This document shows positions 37,201 through 49,175 of a DNA stretch of 64,000 bases, piece by piece. The notes under the pieces are model-generated. The model was not told the origin of the DNA and ran no database searches. It saw only the letters and a program-made list of their open reading frames with translations. The position numbers and the translations under genes were made by a program. Source of the DNA: Piezodorus guildinii (Eukaryota > Arthropoda > Insecta > Hemiptera > Pentatomidae); NCBI GenBank assembly GCA_023052935.1, contig CM041298.1, positions 60,134,217 to 60,198,216 of the forward strand, read 5' to 3'. Numbering within the stretch: position 1 is the first letter of the stretch; every line of letters starts with the position of its first letter.

Positions 37201-38921
37201 ATGTGGAGGGTGATATATTATGACATAAAGGAGGGCAAATAAATTTGAGGAAATTTCCACGAATAAAGATTCAGGGTGAGGTATATCGGAAGATGGAGAT
37301 TCGAAAAGGATTTTTGTCCTCAAACTTTCATGAACGTATAGACCAACACCCCCACCTGTTCGGTCCACCCGATCATGACGAATGAGTGCGTAATTAGGTT
37401 CATACCTAATCCATATCTATATACAGAAGAGGAAGAAACGGTCGGTTTGAGCCAGGTTTCTGAAACGGCAATGATATGATGGAAGTTATGTAGGAAATAA
37501 TCGAGGAACTCGTCAAAATGAGCTGGAATGGATTGAGCGTTAACGTGGCAGGTTAATAGAATATTAGTCATACTGGAATAGAAAAGGTAAGTTTATCGGA
37601 AAAAATTTAAATAGGAAGGAACAAATACTATTATATGAATAAAAGATACCTGATAATGATAAAATTCTAAAGCAAGAGATTAAAATATGAAGAATTGCAG
37701 TGGTTTTAGCTAATAATATAAAGTTTACTAAAGAAAAGAGAAAACAAAATTTTAAGCTAAGGATTACAGTTAATGAAATGAGAAGGTTACGTAGGGATAG
37801 ATAATAATAAATATAAATGAATGAATAAAAAAATAAATTTTCAAAATGATTATATATCGAATGCTTAAGATAGAAATGAATGAAGACAATCGAGAGTACA
37901 GTAGGTGACCATGGAAAGCGTAATATGAACGAATTTTCAAATTTGATGTAACGGGCGATTAGCTGCTATCGGAAGGCCTCGAGGTCTTCCGCTTTGTTAT
38001 TGATGATCACCGGCTGGCCATCGTCACGTCTGCATCGGACTCTTCCTCAAGAGAACCAGACATATTTGAATTTACCCGAAGTTCTCATCTGCCTCGCCAA
38101 TCAGTATAAATGTCGGTTCCCAGGAGACATCTCTTCACCGACATATATTCTCTCGTCACTCTCCCATCCTAGATGTCTTGTGGTAAAATCTCGTTTTATT
38201 TTTCTGAGACGGATCACCTCATCTCTAGTGGTTTGACGGACGAAACGTACGATAATTGGTGGTGGCCGATTGTCTTCTTTTCCCGGTCTTTTTCTCTGTA
38301 CATTGTTCAGGTCCTCTGCGCTCAGCTTCATTCCTAGCGCTACACCTACTGGGCAAACCACGCCTTTAGGTGTTTCACCAGTCTTCAGCGGAACCCCTCT
38401 TATCTCAAGCGACTGAGATAGTTGATTTTGTTCCATCTGATTGAGTCTGATCTCCATGGTTAAAATTTTAGATTTAATTATTATTTTCTTGTAATAATTT
38501 TTCTATGAGCTCTTCCTGCCTTTTTGACCTGTCTTCGATAATTTTTAATTTTTCCAAATTTTCGAAAACTATATCTCCATGTCTTGCGTTTTTTTAAATA
38601 TCTTTAGTGTCTTCGTTGATTTTTGACACCTCAGTAAGCACCGCTGCTATATTTTCCTCCATGCTTTTGCTTGGTGTTTTCTTTTCACAAGAGGGGCATG
38701 ACCAGTTTTTCTTTTTTAGTTCATTTTCCGCGAGATTGACACATTTAATGTGAAAAATAATTTTACATGCGTTGCACACGATTGTTGCTTTGTCGTCTCT
38801 AGCGATTTACTTGTGTTTTCCTTTGTCTCTTTCTTCACTTTTTATTTTATTTTTTTATATTATATAAACTTTTTTTTCTGTGAAATTTATTATAGTTTCC
38901 GTTTTACTTTTTCTTTTATAT

Positions 38922-39007
<86 letters not shown>

Positions 39008-42000
39008 TTGTATGTTTTAATAAGTGTAATTGGCAAATTTATAAATGTATAAATTATTATTTTGTCTGTATGAAAGGGCCTCAGCCACTAAGACAATGAA
39101 AATGTATCTATCTATCTGTTCATTCAGTTAACACGAGATCACAACCCATAAACTTGTATATACCTTCTCACAGATCCACCTCCTTTAAAAAGACTTTTGT
39201 CATTTGTGCTACCCAATTTTGTAATCATTGACTATATCCATTCGTAAAGCCTCATCATAAGCCACTTTCAAATGAATTATTACATGAATTATTTCTCCAT
39301 CTCCTAAACCATCAATCTTCCCAATGTATGTTATATTTAAAGGTATAGATGAAAACTAGTTGTTTTTATCAAATATGATCTGTTTCTGTAGTGCAGTCTT
39401 ATAAGACTGGAGAGATATAATTTATTTTGTACATTTTTCTTTGGGGACTATTCGTCCCTGAATTAAATTTATTTTCATTTCATTTCATTGCATGTTCCAC
39501 AGTAGCAACATCAGGTGAATAGAGATTTGAGATCTCTTCCAAGACTATGAAACTTCCCAATGAGAAATCAAGTAAATTGTAGGATACATATAAATCAAAA
39601 ATCAGATCTATCTGGTTGCTCATCGAGACTGAAAAATATTTTGTATTTATTTATTGTATTGTAGGGTTTTATTCTACTGTCATTAACTCACTCCTGAATA
39701 GGATCTTTACATATCACTTTCCATGAATTGGATTGTCCCTCCATCCTTAGTTAATGATTCTCTGGAATATGTGCTGACCCTTATCTCCTTTAAGCATGTT
39801 TGATTAAATTTTTCTGAAGTAGATCAGAAGGTATTTCCCTTGCTATTATCTGTTCTGCTTCATGAGAAATCATATCTCCTTTGTTGATGATCAAGTTCAC
39901 TGAGTATCTAAGACTAAATAAAAATAAAAGAGCCAATTATATGGCATTCTATTCAAGACTGCTATCACTTGGCATGATAACTATTTTAAATGAGGCATGA
40001 CACTTTTTTCTGAACCTCACTCTGAGATAAGTCACCAGTTTGTCTCTCCATGATTCTCCAAGATTGTAGAATATGCTCTCTCGGTCTGGTTAAAATTATT
40101 ATTGACAAGATTACATTTCAAAAAGCAATTTAATTTTCAACAAAAAATTCTTCTGGTTTGTTTGTTTGTTTATTTATTTAACATCACTTTATGCTACTAT
40201 GGGAGTCCTAAATTTTGCCTATCCAGGTTTTATTAGGATAGGGATCTTTAACGAGTACCTGACATCGCACAGGCTCAGGACCACCTTTTTTTTTTTTTAA
40301 TAAAAAAAACTTTATTCTGGGACTATGTCCCTTAAGAATAACAGAATTGTACAGTAGATATTCATATATGTCTGGTCAAGAGAACAATAAAATTAATTTT
40401 TATTTACAAATGAGCAAAAAGGAAAAATTAAACACTACCTAGACTTATATACATTCATGTACAAAAAGTATGGATAATAAACACACAATATTAGAAAAAG
40501 AAAGAAGAGAAATCTCTTAAAGGATAGGGTTGAGGGAATTATAAAAAACAAAACAAACTAATTATTCCACACTAGCTTTAGGGTAAAATAGATAATTATA
40601 ACTTGTGTTAAAATAGAAATAAGTCAGTTGCAGATTTGTTGTGCATCTATTTGGGATGCCAAAAGATGTTGGAATAGGTGAGATTTGAATGAGAGAAAGG
40701 AAGATGCATGGCGAATATGAGTAGGTAGGGAATTCCAGAGGGTTAAAGAACGGATATAAAAGGAGTGATCAAAAGATTTAGTTCTATGGGTGGGAATGTA
40801 AAGGTCGGAATGGCGGGATCTAGTTTCGAGAGAGTGGACTGAGGATTTAAATTTAAGGATGCTGTGAATGTATGGAGGGTGCTGGGAGTTTATGATTTGG
40901 TAAAGGTATGATCCGAGAAAATATTTCCTCCGTGTAACAGGTAGGAGCCACTTCAACTCGCTGTATAAGTGGGTCACTGAAGACCTCTTCGAGGTGCCGA
41001 AGATAAATCTTATGAACATGTTCATGATACGCTTGAGTCTGTCTTCGAGCACCTTTGGGAGGCCACCATATACCACACAGCAATAATCGAAGTGGAGGAA
41101 TATTAATGAGGAGACGAGAAGCTTACGGGTGGGAAGAGGGAGAAGATGGCGGGAACGATGAAAAAACTTTAGAGTGCTTATCGTTCGTCCGGAAATATTA
41201 GCAATATGGGGTTTCCAAGAAAGGGTTTGATCAATGGTAATACCAAGGTTTTTGACAGAGGAGCTAAAGGTGATTGGATGACCATTTAGGATTAGATTCG
41301 GAAAGGAAGTATTGGATCTGAGGAGGGAATTGGAACCTATAACAATGGCCTGTGTTTTCTCAGCATTAAGCCTAAGTTTATTCAGGGTTGTCTAGGCACA
41401 GATTCTATCTAGGTCTTCCTGAATATTGGCAAATGCTACGAATAACTCAGAAGGAGAGAAGGATAGGTAGATCTGAAAGTCGTTGGCATATAAATGACAG
41501 GAGCAGTGATGGATTGAATTTGGAAGATCATTGATAAAGGAGTTGAAAAGGAGGGGGGAGATACTTGAGCCCTGGGCCACACCTGCCGAGAGGGCAAGGA
41601 AAGAAGATAGAGGATGATTAGGAATGGTAACTGCTTGGGTCCTGTTACAAAGGAAAGATTGAAACCATCGAATAGTACTATTGGAAAATGATATAGATTT
41701 TAGGTTGGAAAAAAGGATAGAATGGTCTAGAGAATCAAAAGCTTTTGAAAAGTCCAGAAGTATTAGTACTGTTAGCTTTTTTTTCGTCCATAGTGGTATG
41801 TATGTCGCTCGTGATTTTTAGAAGGGCTGATTGTGTGGAAAAGCCGGGTCGGAAACCAGATTAGAGAGGATCGAGCAGTTTGGACTTTTCGAGGAAATTG
41901 GACAGTTGTGATTGGACTATTCTTTCAAGTGGTTTAGAAAGGTTTGAGAGAATAGATATAGGGCGATAGTCTTTGGGGGAAGTAGGATTAAAGGTTTTAT

Positions 42001-45000
42001 TAATAGGAAGTACAATAGCTTTTTTCCAGGAGGTAGGGAATACAGAATTTTGGAGGGAAAAGTTATATATGAAGAGTAGGATTGGTAAAATTTCAGGAAG
42101 GCATAGTTTTATCAATTTGACGGGTATACCGTCAAAACCTACGGAGTTAGAACCCCTCCGAAGAACAGCATAACTAAGGATTTTTTACTCCCATTAAAAA
42201 ATCTTAGGACCACCTGCGGGTTTGAACCCGTTAATTTTAAATAAATCATATAACAACAGCAGAATCAGTTTAGTATTTTTTTAAGATATCCCAGTTTAAA
42301 CTTTACTTTTACCTTTCCATTTGCCAAATAGCCTCCATTATTCTTCAAAACATTTTCAAGACGTGTCATGTAAAATGGAACTGTATTATTTACGATAAAT
42401 AATCTTCGATTTTCTTTTTCTATTGGATTTTCCATTTTAAAGAATCTGGCAACTTCTGTAAAAAAAACATCCAACTGTGAAACAGGATTCTTATAAGTTA
42501 TTTTCTAATACTTATTCACTTTATAAAATAAAAAAATCTAGTGTGGAAAACACATGACTTTCACTTATTTCCGTTGTTAAAAGCAATTTAAGAACTATTA
42601 AATAAAGATAGTGTTGAAAAAAGTTTGAAGAACCATATTAAGTTTCAAAACAAACTTATGTTTTATACTAAATAATATAACAATATAAAATTTCTATGTA
42701 CAATAATCACGTAAGTTTATGCCCTATTCGTCACTTTACATTACCTTATACAACATTTTAAATAACATACTTTTACTTTCACTTACCAACATATGAAATA
42801 TATAGTAAGGGAAAGTATTGTGATCCTGAAAATTTTTTAATTTGATTTTTCACCGGAAATACACACTTTAGGGTCCTTTGAGTCCAAATGACCAAGTCCC
42901 GCAAAAAGGTCTGTGTGTGCAAAAACTAAATGCTATAGAAAACTGAAATTTTATATTTAAGACAACTATACCCCCGAGATGCTACAGCAACTTTTTTTTA
43001 TCAAAATCAGCTTTATGTACCTGTTTATGATTTTCTCAAAAACGGCTCTAACGATTTTGATTAAACTTGCTATATCAATGTAAAATTTAACCGGCTTTAA
43101 TATGATGTAGGTTTCATTCTGATTTAAATAGTCTGACAGAGCATAAATGCCGATATTTTAAATTTCCTTCCTCTAAAGTACTTTTAATTTATTAAATTGC
43201 CAAAAATTAGGCCCATCATCTTGTTAGCTTAATGGCTAAATATGCGAATTTGTTGTTTATTTATTTAATTTCACTTTATGCTACTATCAGACGATGCTAC
43301 ATTGGGAGTCCTAAATTTTTCCTATCCAGGTTTTATTAGGATAGGGATCTTTAACGAGTACCTGACATCGCACAGGCTCTTAAGGAAGGCATGACTAAGG
43401 ATTTTTTACTCCCATTAAAAAATCCTAGGACCACTTGTGGATTTTAAATTGTGACCTTTGGCATAGGAGGCTGTTATGCCAGCCACCCAGCTACAATTGA
43501 TCCCTGTTGAGGGAACTCAATAAACAACTAAAGGATAAAAGTGCAAAAATATTTGTTATGCAAAATTTGTGTTTCTGAACACAAGAATATTAATATTGGA
43601 TAGCTAAAGATTTTACAAAAAATATCATCTAACATACAGAATTGTAAAGGCTAATGGTGAGTAATAAAAAGCAGAAAAAAATACCTGATTGTTGTATGTA
43701 GAGGGAGAAATTTTGAAAATAAAAACTAAATGAAATTCAAGCACATTTTATTGTAACCAATAAAGTGAGTATAAAGAAAATCATTTCTTATTTTGGAGAG
43801 GATTGTAAAATTATGTAAAATTTCATAGTATAAAGTTTAGTAAAAAAAAAAGTTGTTGCAACATCCCATGCATAGACTTTTCTTAAATATCAAATTTTAG
43901 TAATGTACACCTTTTCGTTTTTGAGCTCGTCTTACCACACACATACCATTTTGCAGGACTTGGTCATTTAGCACTAATAGAGACTCTAAATACTATTTCC
44001 GTTGACCCTAAGGTGTATTTCTGTTGAAACTGGAATTAAAAAATTTTCACAAACGCAGTACCTTCCCTAACAATGATTGTTATATTTCATATAACAATTT
44101 AATATAACATATTATAATATAATATAACATTTAATATAAAATTTCATATATTAAAAAAAAAATTCTGTAACTCTGGTCTTGACCTCAGTAGATAAAGAGA
44201 TTTGTACTGTTTCCAGGGTAATGGCTGTGCAATAAGATGATTTGGTCAAGATCACGCTCGGGTATCAGGTTTTTCCCTGATGATTTGTGGGTACCCATTT
44301 CATATAGGCTTGTTGTGCCCCAGGAGGGTATCCATACCCCAGGGTCGCCCCACGACTGAAATAACAGAATAAATAATATTCTGCCACATTCGGGTTCCAA
44401 CCTAGTACAATAGAACCAGTATTTGAGCCACTAGAACATGCCACTCTCCATATTTCATATATAAGTAAGTGAACATAAAAATGACTTAGTTTAGAATCGA
44501 ATAATTTTTGCCTAAAATATAATTTTAAACAAAAATCTATGGATTAATAATCTAACCTTGTTAATCTATAGACAAGCATGGTAGTATGTTCAGAGGGTTA
44601 TATTAGCTTAACAAGTTAGTTTTAGTATAAACAGTCAATTTTCTTTTACCCAGGAATTTACATTTTTTGTGAACATAAATTATTGAATTTCTCGGAACTT
44701 GATTATAAATTCATTCATTCATTCATAGATACGCTCATGTAAATTGCTTCAATATATATTGAATGAGTACATTAGTAAATGAAAACATATATATATTATA
44801 ATTTATGCATGGTACATATACCTATTATTGACTTTAATGGCTTCTTTACCTACTACAAAGTCATTGAATGCCGCAGCTATCATATCAATCTGTAAGTTTT
44901 CATAGGCATTATTTCCAGCTAATCCAGCCTCAACAGCTAAATATCTCAAAATCGCAGTTGACTGATGAAAAACTTTTCCATCGATTTCTAATATAGGCAG

Positions 45001-45517
45001 TTTTCCAAATGGTACTTCTATAATAAAAATATAGTATAAATTTGTGGATATGGAATTAATGGATGAGGATGTGGATAAGAAATTATTATTTGTTTTGTTT
45101 ATTACCATATTTTTAAAAAGTATCTATTTAGATAAAATATGTATATTTTATCGATATTTTAAATGCTATTTCTATTCCTAATTGTAACAGAAATTCTGAT
45201 TCTTAATTTATTTAATTTTTTTTTTTTTTTTTTCCGTTATTTTATTCCACTTATAGGTCCTATAACTGTTGACCTTAGCCAAAATCTAATATTATTTTAG
45301 GAAATATTTTTTTTATATTTAAAAATCCAATTGGATTTACAATGTACTATTAAAAAAATAAATAAAAAAATATGTACAACTTACTTTCTTTAAAATGGAT
45401 CCAGTCTTCTCTTGGCAGCCTATAATCTTCAAATTCTTTGCCCATGTAATTTAGCATATACCTTATTGGTTCTCCAAGCACTCTTATGTTAAAATATATC
45501 AATTTATATTTCACCAT
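34243..45517 (-). CDS. Sigma-class GST (gene 2), C terminus frameshifted
   Basis: Minus-strand coding exons are 45517-45385, 45017-44850, 42455-42313 and 34374 downward. Sizes (133, 168 and 143 bp) and phases match gene 1 exactly. The start reads MVKYKLIYFNIRVLGEPIRY with Tyr8 conserved, and QSTAILRYLA is retained. In the last exon a 1-bp insertion around 34256-34260 shifts the frame, giving a stop at 34245-34243 after 191 residues. The homologous stop at 34206 is out of frame, so about 18 original residues are replaced or lost. It could be a true mutation or a sequencing error. Intron 4 is about 7.9 kb (42312-34375) against 1.2 kb in gene 1, filled by LINE-1A copies. The loss removes part of the C-terminal substrate-site region, so function is uncertain. 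Confidence 0.85.
34640..35050 (+). mobile_element. LINE RT C-terminal fragment, another family
   Basis: Broken frames give EAEDARIQRALNTAI and FNPKRDDQISPLIRELGLLP, the thumb-region motif of Jockey-superfamily RTs, followed by a degraded C terminus. Its sequence differs from LINE-1A. Confidence 0.65.
35085..38830 (-). mobile_element. LINE-1A, near full length with internal RT deletion
   Basis: In order on the minus strand: ORF1 at about 38820-37930 with a PHD-like Cys/His finger (CNACKIIFHIKCVNL, WSCPSC at 38779-38650) and an FP25K-like domain (38457-38101, IIVRFVRQTTRDEVIRLRK); ORF2 endonuclease from 37571 (CHVNAQS start, VSETWLKP, GGVGLYVHES, INGDLNTN) to about 36450; RT start at 36225 (FRPISIPSNLSKPLERIVHS). 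At about 35970 the frame jumps from RT motif 2 to the thumb (FDYCCWCS), so the YADD palm segment is deleted. The tail is at 35820-35560 and the 3' terminus, GGGACCTTCAGTCCC, at 35105-35090. Frames are broken in several places. It lies in GST gene 2 intron 4. Confidence 0.85.
38923..39007. repeat. A-run/(TA)n microsatellite
   Basis: Poly(A) followed by about 60 bp of TA repeats. Confidence 0.95.
39008..40156. other. No gene seen; two possible LINE 3' tails
   Basis: At 39064-39118 AAGGGCCTCAGCCACTAAG precedes an (ATCT)n run. At 39390-39485 TTTGGGGACTATTCGTCCCT precedes a T/A-rich simple repeat. Both resemble LINE 3' ends. The remainder is unique AT-rich intron sequence of GST gene 2. Confidence 0.4.
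40157..40288 (-). mobile_element. SINE-1, 3' half, split by LINE-1A
   Basis: SINE-1 tail and body up to GGACCACCTTTT, interrupted at that point. The other half resumes at 42151. Confidence 0.85.
40289..42150 (-). mobile_element. LINE-1A, 5'-truncated, inserted in a SINE-1
   Basis: The minus strand starts in RT (FSLQNSVFPTSWKKAIVLP, DYRPISILSNLSKPLERI), continues with GSSISPLLFNSFINDLPNS, and ends with ELKWLLPVTRRKYFLGSYLY and the 3' GGGAC...GTCCCAGAATAAAG end at about 40325. The catalytic motif reads YAND instead of YADD (about 41490), and a TAG replaces a Trp codon near 41395, so it is dead. Its T-run abuts the SINE break. Confidence 0.88.
42151..42230 (-). mobile_element. SINE-1, 5' half, split by LINE-1A
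   Basis: Resumes at CCCCTCCGAAGAACAGC and ends inside the tRNA-like head at GGGTTTGAACCCG. Confidence 0.85.
42534..42775 (+). repeat. Family A left-end fragment
   Basis: AAATCTAGTGTGGAAAACAC, then ACTTTCACTTATTTCCGTTG. It stops after about 240 bp where an opposite-orientation copy begins. Confidence 0.7.
42776..43700 (-). repeat. Family A repeat, split by SINE-1
   Basis: Reverse copy starting ACTTTTACTTTCACTTACC and GAAATATATAGTAAGGG. It is interrupted by SINE-1 at 43253-43504 and resumes to about 43700, with the right-hand edge lost. Confidence 0.7.
43253..43504 (-). mobile_element. SINE-1 in a family A copy
   Basis: Complete head (GATCCC at the right end, TAGCTGGGTGGCTGGCATAA by complement) and body, with a short internal deletion near 43380. 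Confidence 0.82.
43880..44100 (+). repeat. Family A right-part fragment
   Basis: GTACACCTTTTCGTTTTTGA, then GCAGGACTTGGTCATTTAGC and AAAATTTTCACAAACGCAGT match the right half of family A. Confidence 0.6.
44165..44440 (-). mobile_element. SINE-3, diverged full-length copy
   Basis: By complement it shares CTGGGGTATGGATACCCTC, GTGGGTACCCA and the GATCTTGACCAAAT region with the copy at 55866-56155. A degenerate B box GGTTGGAACCC is present in the head. Confidence 0.65.
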
Positions 45518-45520
45518 ATT

Positions 45521-45780
45521 CCTGAAAAACAAAATTATGATAGATACTTCTTGGACAATCCTAAAAAGTAGAAATATACTACATAAAGAAAAAAAAAACT
45601 ATTTCTTTACCAATTTCAATGATTCTTTTTTAGTTTTGAACGGATTCCAATTCTCAGTAGAATAGTATTATAGAAAATGTTATCATTAATAATAACTGAG
45701 TTTTGGAGGAATTAAATCTCTTATAATTTGTGACGACGGTATAGATCAATTTTGACTGAGTTGTGAGCTTATATATATCC
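45521..45780 (-). promoter_or_regulatory. GST gene 2 upstream region
   Basis: A splice acceptor ends at 45522, four bases before the ATG, so there is an untranslated first exon as in gene 1. A possible donor GTAAAG lies at 45609-45604. A TATATATAAGC at about 45773-45763 is a candidate TATA box. The exon start is not fixed. Confidence 0.4.
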
Positions 45781-45784
45781 TTTT

Positions 45785-46674
45785 TTTTCTTCTTTTCTTT
45801 TTTATAATTAATTTCTTGATGAATAGAATTTGCTACTAAAAAATTTTCTCTATCTTCATAAGTAACAGTTATCGAATTAAATAATTTTAATCAGCCACCA
45901 TCTTAAAAATAATTGGATGATATCAACGCCCAGGTGTTGAAATCATCGTGGAATGTCCTAGTACTTTTGTGCCAAATTTCGAAAAAAAATTAGTCCAGTA
46001 AATTCATTGAAAAGCCCTGAGCTGCGGACATGCAGATTCTTTATTATTCGTTTTTTTGTTTTGTTCTGCGCATCATGAAACGTCAAGTTTTTAAGGGATA
46101 ATTATTTTTGGTCGATTACTAGGATTCATTATTGAAAATAATAATAAACTGAAATTTGTATTGTTTACCATTAATTCTTTAATAGGAACAGAACTTACCA
46201 GTTTGTAATATGATGTTGTAAGGTCCTAGCTCTGATAAATGTCACATATGAGAAAAACGTTCCCTTCTCTATCTTTTATATCTACATAATACTTCTCCCC
46301 AGTTAAGAGATTAATTTTTTTTTTTAAAGATTATTTTATCAATTTCGTCTCCACAAAATTTCCTCCTTTTATCCATGAATTATTTTAATGCAAGTTATCT
46401 TTACATTCTAGAGATACTAGATGCTCATTAAAACCATCGAACAATACACGTCTGCCTTCCCTCAGACATTTGCTCTGTGATTCTGTGTGATTTTCTCCCT
46501 TTTAAGATATTTCGTGCTATTTATTTAAACAAATTTAGTATTTGAACACAAAGCAGTTTTTAAAAAGCTATCTGAGAGCTTCTTTGGAGACAGAGTAGGG
46601 CAGGAAGGAGGGGAAGAGGGATTCTGTGGCCATCCCTCAAGATTTTCAGGGCTAATAAAAATAAAAGATAAAAA
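45785..46674. other. No gene seen
   Basis: AT-rich sequence upstream of GST gene 2. Confidence 0.4.
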
Positions 46675-47560
46675 ACTTTGTTGCGGGCAACACACTACTT
46701 TCACTCATCTCGACTGTTAAAATCAATTTAATAACTATTAACTATACTTCAATTTGAAAAATATTTTAAGTCTATTTTAATAAAACGTGTATTCATTTTT
46801 GTTGGAAACATGATTCAGATTAAATAATCTAACTATATTAAATTGTTAATTAGTCATAAGTTTATTCCCTATTCGTCACTTTATATTACATTTTACAACT
46901 TAGTTTATAAGATAATGTTTTTTCTAAAATATTTAGCTTTCCAAGGCTATATTATACATCTATATTAAGTTCTTATGTTCAAAAATAAAAATTTGAATTA
47001 AAAAAATATTTTTGCCCTTTTTTTTTTAATTGAATACCAAATTCATTCAACTTATTTACCTGTTTTTATATCAATGATAACAAGATGAAACGGTTATTTT
47101 TTTAGAATCTACAAAATCAAAGGTACTTCAGATGAAGAAAATTTAAAATATCGGCAGTTAAGCCCTGTCATACTATTTCAATCAGAATGAAACCTACATG
47201 ATATTAAAGCCAATTAAATTTCACACCAATATAGTGAGTAATCAAAATCGTTAGAGCTGTTTTTGAGAAAATTATAAAAAGGTGCAAAATGCAAGGTATA
47301 AAGTGGCCCTTCCGGTTTGCCGATTTTGATGAAAAGGTTTTTGTAACATATCGGGCATATATTTGTCTTAAATATGAAATTTCAGTTTTATTGGACTTTT
47401 TGTTTACACGCTGAAGTTACCACACACACCTTTTTCGGGACTTGGTCATTTGAACTCAGGGGACCCTAAAAGTGTATTTTCGTCTAAAACTGGAATTTGA
47501 AAATTTTCACGTTACAATACTTTCCCTTACTATATATTTCGTATACAGGTAAGTGAAAGT
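46675..47560 (+). repeat. Family A, full length, well preserved
   Basis: Runs from TTGCGGGCAACACACTACTT to ATACAGGTAAGTGAAAGT. The terminal inverted motif is ACTTTCACTCATCT at the left and AGGTAAGTGAAAGT at the right. There is no ORF above background. Confidence 0.8.
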
Positions 47561-47981
47561 AAAACTAAAATAAAATATTAAGATAAAGTTTGTGGTTATA
47601 GAGTGTTATTACTACCAAGGGTGTACTTAATTTTCTAATTTATGAACATATAGACGTTTGAAAAAATTAGTTATATGTTCAACCCACTAGCTTTCCCCTC
47701 CCCCATTATAATTTTCAACCTGCATGGCCTCTCCAACGAAAATTTTCATGTAGAAAGCTCTTTAATTACTAGCATACTAGCTCTGAGTGATGTCTATACA
47801 GCCAGTAAATGCATTCAGCTGGAACTCTGCGCATTATATTCTTGATATGGTAAAAAACTTCCTTATTCCCGAAAAGCTCTCAGTAAAAGAATACTTAAAG
47901 AGATAAAAAGTAGAATGGCATTATTATTGAGTAGATATATCATTGCAGAAACAGTAGTTCCTACTAACCAATAATCTATTT

Positions 47982-48006
47982 TTTACTTTCACTTACCTAT
48001 ATATGA
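47982..48006 (-). repeat. Family A end, left of a nested LINE
   Basis: TACTTTCACTTACCTATATATGA matches the family A terminus seen at 42780. The rest of this copy resumes at 53703. Confidence 0.75.
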
Positions 48007-48869
48007 CCGTCCTAATACTTATGGACTTCTCGAAAGCTTTTGACTCTCGGGACACTCTATCCTTTTCTCCAAACTAAAGTCTCTATCCTTTTCAAACAGC
48101 ACTATCAGGTGGTTTCAATAATTTCTTTCTGACAGAACTCAAGCTGTCACTATTCCTAACCATATTCTATCTTCCTTTCGAGCGCTCTCAGCAGGTGTGG
48201 CCCGGGGCTCAAGCATCTCTCCTCTTCTTTTTAATTGTAATATCAACGACCTTCCCAACTCTATCCATCACTGCTCCCACCACCTATACGCTGACGATTT
48301 CCAGATCTATTTATCCTTCTCTCCTTCCGATTCACTAGTAGCATTTGCCAATATTCAGGAAGACCTTGATGGAATCTGTGCCTGGGCAACCTTGAATAAA
48401 CTAATGCTAAATCCTATGAAAACTCAGGCCATTCTAACTGGTTCCAATTCCCTCCTTGGATCCTATACCACATTTGCGAATCTCACCTTAAATGATCACC
48501 CAATCACGTTCACTTCCTCTCTCAAAAACCTGGGTATTACCATTGACCAAACCCTTTCCTGGAAACCTCATATTGCCCAAATTTCCCGAAGAACAATAAG
48601 TACCCTCAAATATTTCCACCGCTCCCGCCATCTTCTTCCACTTTCCACCCGTAATCTCCTTGTATCCACACTTATTTCCCCCCACTTTGACTATTGCTGC
48701 TTAGTATATGGTGGCCTCCCGACGGTGCTTGAGAACAGGCTAAAACTAATCATGAACATACTTCTAAGATTTGTCCTCTGTACTCCGAAGAGGACTCATG
48801 TGACTTTTTACGGCGAGTTAAAGTGGCTTCTTTCCCCAATCCGCAGACAATATTTCCTAGGATCATACC

Positions 48870-49067
48870 TGTTAAATATCGATTGTATATGTAAAGATAG
48901 TTGTGGCACTGAACTTCCACCTAGGTGTACAGCAGCCCAACAACAAACAGTACAGTACAGTTGGTAGCGTCCCCTGCGCCATGTTGTTTGTATATATAGC
49001 AGTAATAAACAAGCTGTCTAGTACAAGGTTCTTTTATTCCACTGCCTAATACTCTATAACTTTAAAA
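48870..49067 (+). repeat. Copia 5' LTR
   Basis: 198 bp. A TATATA element (about 48992) and AATAAA lie close together, marking the likely transcription start and polyadenylation regions. Confidence 0.95.
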
Positions 49068-49175
49068 GGTTATGGGCCCAGAGTATTTTTGTGCAGAGCA
49101 TAGTATTTGTGTATAGTGTCAACGCGTAGTCGCGAAGTGATATTATTTTATTAGTGAATTTTGTTTACCGGTACT

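Noticed and set aside
48488..48685. Minus-strand ORF opposite the LINE RT
   Set aside because: Lies antisense to a clear RT reading frame; no family resemblance.
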